Origin: Trichobilharzia szidati
Taxonomy: Eukaryota > Platyhelminthes > Trematoda > Strigeidida > Schistosomatidae
Reading direction: 5' to 3'
NCBI GenBank assembly: GCA_944472155.2
Contig: OX235272.1
Location: 86,930,020 to 86,994,019, forward strand
DNA: 64,000 bases
Shown piece by piece: positions 56,036 to 64,000 of this stretch; within the stretch, counting starts at the first letter, position 1, and every line of letters starts with the position of its first letter. The position numbers were made by a program, and so were the translations under genes. The notes under the pieces are model-generated. The model saw only the letters and a list, made by a program, of their open reading frames with translations. It was not told the DNA's origin and did no database searches.

Positions 56036-56135
56036 GGGAACAACATCACTCACTGGGTACATCCAATAGCTGACGAGTCCCAAATAGGACGAAATGCGCA
56101 TCCTGAGTTCCGCTCCTAGTTATCATCCACTAATT
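56035..56135 (+). ncRNA. Hammerhead ribozyme (Sm-alpha type), intact core
   Basis: CTGACGA at 56070-56076, stem II GTCC/GGAC closed by a CAAATA loop (56077-56090), GAAA at 56091-56094, stem III palindrome ATGCGCAT and cleavage position after C56102. This closely follows the well-known schistosome hammerhead. Stem I is weakened because the usual CCAG before the core reads AATAG. In SINEs of this type the ribozyme processes transcripts to unit length. Confidence 0.85.
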
Positions 56136-56139
56136 AACT

Positions 56140-56875
56140 GCGAATTGCCATGCTCATACATCGTCGAAGCATCTGCACAAGAAGCCGACATGTCAACATG
56201 AGACCAAGCACTTCAGTACAATCAATCAATCGACGGGAAAATCTAAAACTGAATTAAATAATTATTTACTGCCAAGATTTGGGGAATATATATATATTCC
56301 TTTTAAGGCTTTAATTTTATAACTACATAACAAATTAATTAATATTAATGAGATTAATAGAGTTAAACTGGAAATCAATAATATGAATGAAAGTCATATA
56401 CTTAGAGTTTAATTCTATTAACCGCATTCTGCCTAATTTTATTAAAACAATTGTAATTAAAGCCTGCCTGCCTGATAGGAAATTACCGAAAATGCATGTT
56501 TCTCTAAATTATGTTCTCTAATTAGTACAAAAGGGAACATCTTGTACATAAAGAAAATGAGCCTAATTAACTATTCAAAGCAATTAGAAGAACAAAGAAT
56601 TACATAATTTATTGTGCTGTATCACTCATTGTACAATGCATGTAAAGTTGTGCTATTCTAATTACAGTCAAATGGGTTTTGTTAATAAAACAACATTTTT
56701 GTGCAAAAATGTTCGATGGTAACACTGTTAGCTTTGAAATTAAACGTCTTTCACATTTCATGTTACCGAGGAATTGCAAACGGTAAAACTAAGTGGCGAG
56801 CCTTAGAATTATGCAACTAATATTTCACAGGCTGGACCTTTAATGTATACTGTTACCCCAATTGGTAAGATTTAT
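56140..56875. other. AT-rich, no feature seen
   Basis: No recognisable exon. A (TA)n tract starts at 56880. Confidence 0.35.
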
Positions 56876-56879
56876 GTAT

Positions 56880-57629
56880 ATAATATATATATATATATAT
56901 ATATATGAACACAAAGAAGACGAAGGTGATAAAGATAACCAACAGCAACAAGGACCAGCACCAATCACTATCAACGGGAGAGATTTAGCAGAGGTTGCCC
57001 CCTTCACTCATCTGGGAAGCATCGTTTCAACTACAAGCGGAACAGAAGAAGATATCAAAGCAGGTCAGAATCGGAAAGGCAAGGTATGCCTTCATCAAAC
57101 TGAATCCAGTTTGGAAATATTCTGCAGTCCGCTGCATAAAGAACGAGATTCGGACTTTCAACACCAATGTCAAATTGGTCGTTCTTCTATACGGGTCAGA
57201 AACTTGACTGCATGTCAGTCACGAAAAGCATTTCCAATAGAGTCGTAGAATTCCATCAATAGGTGTCCAGCTTCGCTGACTCCATACTGAAGATCAAATG
57301 GCCAGAAAGAATAAGCAACAAAAAACTCTGGGGAACGAATCAACACAAGAGCCGATCGCTCAATAAATATGTAGGAGGAATGTAGATGGATCGGACATAC
57401 ACTGAGGAGGCCGCCGAACGACATCGCACGCCAGGCCCTTGAGTGGAATCCAAAGAAGAGGCGACGAGTGGGTCATCGTTGTAAGGGTGACATAGAGGAG
57501 ATCCTGTGAGGACGAGATGAGCAAGTTTGGTCAGTCGTGGACCCAGCTGAAGAGGACAGCAGAAAACACAAGAAAGTGAAGGTGTGTTGTTGGAGCCCTA
57601 AATTCCACTCGGAAGGCAAAGGAATTATA

Positions 57630-57665
<36 letters not shown>
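56880..57665 (+). mobile_element. RTE-type LINE 3' end between two (TA)n tracts
   Basis: Bordered by (TA)n at 56880-56906 and 57632-57663. Encodes TINGRDLAEVAPFTHLGSIV, STTSGTEEDIKAG, then frameshifts through [67 protein letters not shown] and EWNPKKRRRVGHRCKGD. This is the least decayed C-terminus of the family in the window. Confidence 0.9.
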
Positions 57666-57945
57666 ATGATTTGCTATATTTCAAGACAGTACTTATGATA
57701 CAGCATGGAATTCTCAGAATTTCGTACAATATTGCATCTAATTTACTCAACAACAACAAAAACAACAAAAATTACTGCAGGGTGGATATAGTCAACCAAA
57801 ATTGATTAAAGTACCTTTATTGGCTTCAGCAGTGACAATAAACACAAACATGTACAAAGGTTATGCAGTGATATTGCAAATACTAATAACTAAAATGAAA
57901 AGATGATTGAAATAGTGTCATCATAAATTACAAATAAGTGGAGGT

Positions 57946-59097
57946 GGCCAAGTTAAACTTTAAGCACCACTAACTACCAATTAGCGAATGACTTTGAATA
58001 GTTCGATGAGTTTCATCCACGTGAGTTGAAGGTTCTCTTCCGCTTAATTTGAGCCAAATGCCTGCATTAATGCAATTGCTCAAGGAGTTTGGTGAGGATA
58101 AGGATTTTCAGTATTGCTTGGATGTGGGGTTGCTTAGGAAGGAAAGGATTTGTTCATGTGAAGGTGTCATGAGTATAAAAGGCTTCAGCAGGTCGGTTGA
58201 TGGATATGTCCATCGTTGTGCAGTTTGTTTGAGACGAGTTAGTGTCAGGGAAGGTAAGCTGATGATTCTAATATTTCGTAGGAACAGTTTTTGCCAGGTC
58301 CCATTTGTCCTTAACCCAGATTTTGTATATTTGTAATTACTGGGTTTTAAAACAGCCTGTGAGAGGTGCAGCTGTTGAAACTGAAAATAGTCTCATATCA
58401 ACAGTTCAGTGGTACCAACACTTCAGAGATATCGCGTCATGGGAAGTGGAGGGACTTAATTCGTTATTGGGAGGAGAAGGTGTCGTCGTACATACAAATG
58501 AAACTGTCTTGTTTAAGAGGAAATGCAACCGAAGTAGTGAAAGACCGAATAATGTTTGGGTGATTGGCTTATATGACTCCTCTCTACAGAAAGTATTCTT
58601 CGAAAATATAGCCAACAGAAAGTCGACTACCTTAATACCTATTATCACTCGACTTCTGAAACAAGGATCCAAAATACACACCAATGAGTGGAAAGGTTAT
58701 AACTCCCTGTCATCTCTTGGATATATTCTCCACAGAGTCAACCATTCTAATGATTTTGTGGATCCCATTACAGAGACACACCAATTCTACAGAAGGTCTT
58801 TAAGGTAGCTTACAAAACAGGATTAGAGCCATTTATGGATCACAAAAGGATGTCATTTATAGTCATTTAGATGAATATATGTATAGGAAGTGGTGTAACG
58901 TTTCAGTTGATACTCTCATGCTAAACTGGAAGATGCTTTTATCACATATGAGAGAAAAGTATCCTATGTAAAAACGTTCTATTCATTTTTTCATAAATAT
59001 ATGTTTTCCATAACCAAAAATGTCTCCTTCATGTAATTGGTGATTTCAAAGTCATTGGCTGATTGGTAGTTAATGGTGCTTAAAGTTTAACTTTGCC
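57946..59097 (+). mobile_element. Merlin DNA transposon, nearly complete
   Basis: 53-bp terminal inverted repeats at 57946-57998 and 59045-59097 differ at about four positions (shared core GTTAAACTTTAAGCACCA). The flanking 8-mers GTGGAGGT and GGGGAAGT match at 6 of 8, consistent with an old 8-bp target duplication. Between them lies a broken transposase of the ISXO2/IS1595-like family. Merlin elements are known from Schistosoma mansoni. Confidence 0.9.
58049..58971 (+). pseudogene. Merlin transposase (ISXO2-like), inactivated
   Basis: Three frames cover the protein. 58049-58336 holds the N-terminal part with a CxC...CxxC zinc-ribbon-like motif (ERICSCEGVMSI, VHRCAVCLRRVS). 58305-58808 holds the catalytic core (GGEGVVVHTNETVLFKRKCN, RPNNVWVIGLYDSSLQKVFF, IPIITRLLKQGSKIHTNEW, KGYNSL). 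After a frameshift near 58800 comes RIRAIYGSQKDVIYSHLDEY, KWCNVSVDTLML and a stop at 58969-58971. At both places where the family has Asp the codon is AAT (58497-58499 and 58683-58685), and the region of the third catalytic acid is disrupted (HQFYRRSLR). Clearly inactive. Confidence 0.85.
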
Positions 59098-59134
59098 GGG
59101 GAAGTAAAAGAGCTATTTAATGTGCTAATTATTA

Positions 59135-59335
59135 TTATTTCCATGATTATAGCTTGATTCCACACCGTATTTGTGGTACAACTACGGAATTTTCACCATG
59201 TGATATCGGTAGCCCAAATTTTGCAGGCCAAACAATTGATGTCAGGTGTGTGTTGGTAGGGGGTCGAACCCCCAAACATGTGCATGATCGGCGAGAGTCC
59301 TAACCGATGTGCCACAGACGCAAATTAAATTATGA
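59135..59335 (-). mobile_element. tRNA-headed SINE
   Basis: Minus strand: A box GGCACATCGGTTAGGACTC, B box GGGGGTTCGACCCCC, body GGCCTGCAAAATTTGGGCTA and CCACAAATACGGTGTGGAAT. Same family as 10620-10830. Confidence 0.85.
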
Positions 59336-59599
59336 GTTTCACTCTTAACACTTTCCCTAACCCATAACGTATGGCGGTGTTTTTATACTTAGTTGTACGA
59401 GCGAGCATCTAGTCCTACCTGATCAAATGCAAGGGGGTGGAAATTATGAATAAAGAAAGTGTTGAGAGTCAGACAATATGTATTTAGCCCATTTCCAACA
59501 TGAGTTCAGGTGTGTGTCAACTACAGTAGTAACCAACTGACCTAGTGGCACACAAACTGCCCTACTGATAACCTTTAATACCCTTCGTAATATGACATA

Positions 59600-60195
59600 G
59601 ACCTTTTTGAGTTGCCCAAGAAAGACTGAAGGGGGACGATGAAGAACAGTAGTTAAGATGCAAAGAGATAATGAACTGTCAAAGTAGAAGTTGAATGAGA
59701 CCTACCTGATAATCACAACTTCTCAAAGTAAAAGGCTAGACATAACACCTTCTTAAAAGCCTACAAGATCTGAGATAACCACGAAACGTCATATGAAAGA
59801 ACTATCCCAAGGTATTTAATGCTTGACTCAGTTTCTATTTCACTGCTCTCTATGCTACAAGCGTCATGTAAACGAACCAATTCATATAAATTACGTTTAT
59901 GTTTGAAGGTGAAATTAACTGTCTAACATTTCGAGGGATATGACATAAGACCGTTGAGCTTAGATCACTGGCTGATGTCCGACTAAAAGCTATTCAGTTT
60001 AAAACAGTCAGATGGGGACTTAACTGGCAACGAGGTTGATTCCTTTCGAAAGAGGTAGGTCATATAAGAAGAAAGAAAATAGAAGTCCAGAGGGAACAGC
60101 GCCTTAAGGGACACTGACTTCAGTAAGCAATACACAGGAAGATTTATCTTTATATACGGTATACTGTATTCTGTTCGAGAAATCAGAATACAACC
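59600..60195 (-). mobile_element. CR1/Jockey-type LINE reverse transcriptase fragment
   Basis: Minus strand, with frameshifts: SVPxGAVPSGLLFSFFLYDL (the GVPQGxxLSPLLF block), then SKLNGLMSYPSKC, TVNFTFKHKRNLYELVRL, ESSIKYLGIVLSYDVSW. Order and wording are those of non-LTR reverse transcriptases outside the RTE clade. The YADD block is not visible. Confidence 0.7.
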
Positions 60196-60199
60196 AGTT

Positions 60200-60635
60200 G
60201 ACAGTCCAAGACTCGGTTTGGAAGCTGCTAACCTTATATTTTATCTTTTTCTATTTCAAAATAGGTTGAAGCAAAGTGGTAGATCGACAATTTTTCCAGA
60301 ACTCAAAGTAACTTTCATTTTTCTGAGTACTCGAAGTCATGTTATGGCAGATGCTGACGAAGACAATTTTGACCTACTATTTGAACTGGAAGGGATTCAA
60401 ACAAGCGGAAAACAATTGAGCAAAAGAGTACTAATAATTTCAACGTGTAATTAAATTGTTTTCTACTCAATTAACAATAATTCAGTAGTATCAGTAGTAA
60501 TTCATCAGTGAGTAGATGATAAAAAATCTGATTGTAAAGTGAAAAACTTAATTAAGACCTTTCCGAGTTTTCCGGTCACATAACTGTGCCCTTTTTTAAA
60601 TTTAATTATGCCACAAATGTGAACAAACCTTGCCT
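60200..60635. other. No confident feature
   Basis: May include the upstream part of the LINE fragment on the minus strand; nothing specific recognised. Confidence 0.3.
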
Positions 60636-60639
60636 AGCT

Positions 60640-61025
60640 TATTAACCGGTCCCAAGCCCGGGAAAAGAGGGAGATTCGGGCGTGGGGCTAGAGACCCTAA
60701 CTCAGAAAACTAATCAAACTGCTACAGAAACTTCAACGCACAAGAAAAATATTAAAAATACAAATAAAATATTTAAAAAACCAACTTATTCTTCGCTGGA
60801 ATCGGAGAGGCGAAATGACACAGCGGGCTGGTGAAAGCCTTTTGGAATCCAGTAGGCCAGCCGATATGTCTTCTCTTGATGAAAGCAAGAATAAGAATGG
60901 GAACATGGAATGTCCGTACAGTGTACGAAGCTAGGGAGGCTGCCCAGGTAGCCAAAGAAATGAGAAGATATAGTATTTAAGTGCTAGTAATCTGCAAGAG
61001 CAGATGGAATGCATGTGGACTACCG
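60640..61025 (+). mobile_element. RTE-type LINE, 5' end
   Basis: 5' region (CCGGTCCCAAGCCCGGGAAA, GATTCGGGCGTGGGGCTAG), a coding start (ESSRPADMSSLDESKNK), then MGTWNVRTVYEAREAAQVAK and EMRRYSI.VLVICKSRWNA: start of the endonuclease domain with the typical TWNVRT motif. Cut off at about 61025. Confidence 0.85.
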
Positions 61026-61150
61026 AACTTGTCAGCTGGAGAATCAGTAAATGTGAACAAATGACTTTTCCATACGTCCACAGTGAACTGGGTTTTTCTC
61101 CTTCAAAAGATATGCTGATTATTTCATCATCTGGATATATCTCTTTGGTA

Positions 61151-61876
61151 CATCAATTTGTTAAGTGAGATCAATGAAATTACAGTTCAAGAAACGCGCT
61201 TAAGTTATAATAAGCATAACCATTTAATAGTAAATAGAATATCAGATAAAATTAAGGAAATCTCCACAACAAAGTAAGGATCATTGAAACCTTGATGGAC
61301 AAAGAAAAGATAGTGTCAGAACCAATTTCTTTTCGCTACATAGATTACGCTTCTTAATGTACGCTCCAACAGCCTCAGCAGTATATAATATACGAACCCT
61401 TGATGTGAAATTAAGATTAGTTGGTATGTGGTAGATGACTTTGAAGGCCTTGTTTATCGTCGGATTTCCGAGCACCATCGTGTATGGTTAAGCAAGGGAC
61501 AAGCAAGTTCCACTTATAGCTCTATTCTATCTCATCTTGTGGATACAGGACACGAGATTGATGTCAACAAGGCCTTCAGAGTCATCTACTACACACCAAC
61601 TAACTTCAGTTTTACCTTAAGAGTTCGTCTACTACATATTGCTGAGGCTGTTCATTGGGATCCACATTCAGAAACCTAACTTATGTATCCAGAAGAAGCT
61701 GGTTCAAACACTGTCCTTATCTTCGTCATCAAGGTTTTAATGATCCTTAATTTGTTGTAGAGATTTCCTTAGTTTTAGTTGATATTGTACTTGCCATTAT
61801 ATTTTTATTATTATTATAATTTATGCATCTTTAATGGACTGTAATGCCATTGATCTCACTTAACAAATCGATAAAT
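61151..61876. mobile_element. Inverted pair of PLE 3' ends
   Basis: 61445-61151 (minus) and 61566-61876 (plus) are inverted copies of a PLE end: NKAFKVIYHIPTNLNFTSRV against NKAFRVIYYTPTNFSFTLRV, then NLCSEKKLVLTLSFLCPSRF on the minus strand. The spacer encodes the adjoining RRISEHHRVWLSKGQ, SHLVDTGHEIDV on the plus strand only. Both arms end at TTGATCTCACTTAACAAAT-like sequence. Confidence 0.85.
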
Positions 61877-61884
61877 TTAAAAAC

Positions 61885-62525
61885 GCTAATATTGTTAATT
61901 ACGATTAATCCGGAGTCAATGCAGTCCAGTCCTGTAGCATCCTCTCACTTTTGGTGGGAGCAAATCGCATGCCAAACATAAGCAGACTGCAGACTGAGGT
62001 TAGCATCTCCACCCTGTAGGAAAGACATCACCGCTACTGGAATTTCAAAGCTCATGCTTGAAGTCCGATGCTCCATGCGGAACACAAAGGATTGAGAGAT
62101 ACAAATTTAGATAAATTGGTAGGATAATTGGACGAATATCTTATAAGAAAATAGACCAATTGAACTTTAACTATGCAGATCATTTAACTTAAAAGCTTTT
62201 AAACAACCTGCTGTAGATTGTCGAATAAAAAAAATCAATACAAACAGAAGACAATACACAATGGAAAAAAGGTTATATAGGGCAAAACGGAAAAAAATAC
62301 TCTAATCAGTAATCTGCCTCCATTAGCTGCTATTTTTCACGCTAACTGAAGAAAAAGCAAAGAAAGAACATACTGAAATTTCACAAGTCGAAGACAAAAC
62401 TACCCTATATCGAAAAGACTCTGAAGATAAGGATAAAAAGTAATTGCGTCAAATTACTCAGAGAAAGTTCTAGCTAAAATGTAGGTTACACTTACTAAAA
62501 TGATAATGCACACTTGTATTTATGG
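61885..62525. other. No feature seen
   Basis: No recognisable exon or repeat. Confidence 0.35.
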
Positions 62526-62529
62526 GAAA

Positions 62530-62765
62530 AATGGACTGAACAATGACGTTTCCCAGGCAACGCAAGACTAGTAGGTAGATGGGAATAAGAATGAATCCCT
62601 TGTCTTCAGCGTTCACTAAATGTAGCCTAAAGAACCAATCTTTGCGTCCGAAACTTCCTTGAGAGACGCATACTAACAAAACGCTTCAAAGACACCGAAA
62701 ACACGATTATCCGTCGACAGATCAGTGTGGTTCCACTCAACAGTAATAATATGTCAAAATTTCAA
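62530..62765 (-). pseudogene. Second decayed relative of the 16616-16941 exon
   Basis: Minus strand: VEWNHTDLSTDNRVFGVFEA, FC then YASLKEVSDAK aligns with SSVDFTANHCLFAVVGEFGDCEYLKEI-type sequence of the exon. A stop interrupts it. At the DNA level CGATTATCCGTCGACAGAT parallels CGGTTATTCGTCGACGGAT at 45655. Confidence 0.45.
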
Positions 62766-62829
62766 AATTCTCCTAACATCATGCATTTATTCCCCTTGAT
62801 GAATTTGAATAAAGCAAGAAGAACAGTTT

Positions 62830-62960
62830 GCACAGAATAATAATAATTTGCTTTATTCCAGAAACAGTACTAGTGGTACAGTGTGGAATTTTCAGCACAT
62901 ATCTACAATATTTGCATCTAATTTTATCAAACATTAAAAAGAGTATTTCCAAAAAATAAA
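62830..62960 (-). repeat. SINE/LINE tail fragment
   Basis: GTGGTACAGTGTGGAATTTT next to an (AAT)n run resembles the tail parts at 57680-57760 and 10740-10800 (tRNA-headed SINE family). Confidence 0.5.
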
Positions 62961-62964
62961 TTTA

Positions 62965-63530
62965 AAGACACCAACAGCAAAAAAAGACAGGAAAAACACA
63001 AAATAATTTTTTTTAACGCGAGAAAATACCAAGAAGTAGAAAGGAAAATAAACAACATAAAATAATATCTCACTCAGTATTGGATAGTGGAAGCTATGAT
63101 ATGATTATGCATGGTGACAGTAAAGCTATAGTTATACAAGAAGTTATGAAATGATATTTAAGAATGTTTATCGCCAAGATGGTCAGTTAATTTGGTTGAA
63201 ACAACACTAAACAATCATAAAATAACATTTCAGGGTTGTTGTTTTGTTTTTTATTGTCAGGTCTAATGTAGTGTTTGTAGTGGTAGTGTGAGTAATCCTG
63301 CATAGTACAAAATTTTAAGGTGGTGACAATGGCGTTCACAACCAATGATTGTCAGTTAATATTGCCGAAAAAAATAAAAAAATATGAAAAAAACCCACAA
63401 AAACTAATAATTACATGATGGTTAAAGACAGGAAAATTTTGTACTACTCATAGTGCTAATATAGTCGGAACCAGTAGATATACGAAGAAGGAATACAGTA
63501 AAGTATAAAAGTAAGCCAATGTTAATAATT
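62965..63530. other. No feature seen
   Basis: A-rich on the plus strand; no recognisable exon. Confidence 0.35.
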
Positions 63531-63534
63531 TAGG

Positions 63535-63625
63535 TAGCTAAGTATGTTTAAGAAGGGTGGTACCATCATTTATTTCGTTGGCTTCTCATCAGCTGCTCTT
63601 AGCCCAAATAAATTGTGAGGTTGAT
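63535..63625 (-). mobile_element. PLE family D tail fragment
   Basis: GTACCATCATTTATTTCGTT and GGCTTCTCATCAGCTGCT are the reverse complement of the family D end at 41475-41525. Confidence 0.75.
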
Positions 63626-63629
63626 GCAC

Positions 63630-64000
63630 AGAAAAGTTTGAACATACTTGCAAATTTTTTCATGATGTCAGTTAACAGAAAGTTCCACAATTAGTGAACA
63701 ATGCTCAGAAAATCACGTTTATATAGTTTTTACACAGTCAGTTCAAGTTTAAACAAAAAAATGTATGCATACAATGGTAAAGATGCTGAGTGACTGATAA
63801 ATTGGGTAACAATGTACTGGGTTCAACTCAAACCCTAGAAACAAGAGACAAGCGAAACTGCAGTATGTCAGATGGGTAAGGTCGAAGCCAAAGATTACGT
63901 AATCAAAATGATAGAAAGAATAAAGACATCCTGTTACCATCCCAAAGAAAGACTAATAACTGCTTCTTCCTGAACACATAAATCTGGTTTCAAGCGTTTG
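63630..64000. other. No feature seen
   Basis: No recognisable exon or repeat up to the window edge. Confidence 0.35.

Noticed and set aside
1..64000. CRISPR array, bacterial operon or phage region
   Set aside because: No regularly spaced short repeats, no ribosome-binding-site and ORF organisation; all repeats are eukaryotic transposon families.

Overview
The window is nuclear DNA of a schistosomatid blood fluke (Schistosoma or a close relative such as Trichobilharzia). The evidence is the AT-rich, intron-poor-in-signal sequence packed with the repeat types known from these worms: Penelope-like elements (PLEs) with a GIY-YIG endonuclease, RTE-clade (SR2/SjR2-like) LINE fragments, Sm-alpha-like SINEs carrying a hammerhead ribozyme, a Merlin DNA transposon, and a host gene with a 27-bp micro-exon. 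There are no bacterial-type operons, no CRISPR array and no rRNA gene. Species cannot be fixed from the sequence alone.

Host genes occupy little of the window and are split into exons. (1) Minus strand, 5838-6066 and 385-828: signal-peptide exon plus a Ser/Thr-rich, N-glycosylatable mucin-like exon, continuing beyond the left edge; a decayed copy of its mucin exon lies at 8450-8765. (2) Plus strand, about 14493-15222: the 3' part of a single-pass membrane protein, preceded by an intron block (about 13990-14260) that is an inverted duplicate of intron 1 sequence of gene 1 (about 1010-1260). (3) Minus strand, 16616-16941: terminal exon of an unrecognised protein, with decayed relatives at 45600-45880 and 62530-62760. 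(4) Minus strand, 32556 to 23121: four phase-consistent exons, one of only 27 bp, of a single-pass membrane protein; its introns have absorbed PLE, RTE and SINE insertions. (5) A dead retro-copy of the pyruvate dehydrogenase E2 gene lies at 33090-33610.

The rest is transposon debris. At least four PLE families (called A, B, C and D here) occur, mostly as 3' portions and very often as inverted pairs: 2160-3126, 3950-4790, 6765-7790, 9767-9908, 11673-13490, 17291-18769, 19235-20200, 25540-26185, 27350-29760, 36510-37130, 40620-41550, 42470-43620, 51990-52860, 61151-61876. RTE 3' ends, reverse transcriptase pieces and 5' endonuclease pieces are scattered throughout. Sm-alpha-like SINEs lie at 16170, 23670, 26780, 31600, 35350, 37380, 38480, 43630, 47910, 48740, 53230 and 55930, and tRNA-headed SINEs at 10620, 22090, 51050 and 59140. 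A Merlin element with 53-bp inverted repeats sits at 57946-59097, and a solo-LTR-like segment at 39764-40108.

The most unusual things are structural: a perfect 66-bp-arm palindrome at a PLE end, a PLE flanked by 250-bp direct repeats, PLEs flanked by inverted copies of their own 3' ends, head-to-head hammerhead SINEs, a SINE that appears built from a tRNA head plus both ends of the RTE element, and a Merlin transposase in which both catalytic aspartates read as asparagine.
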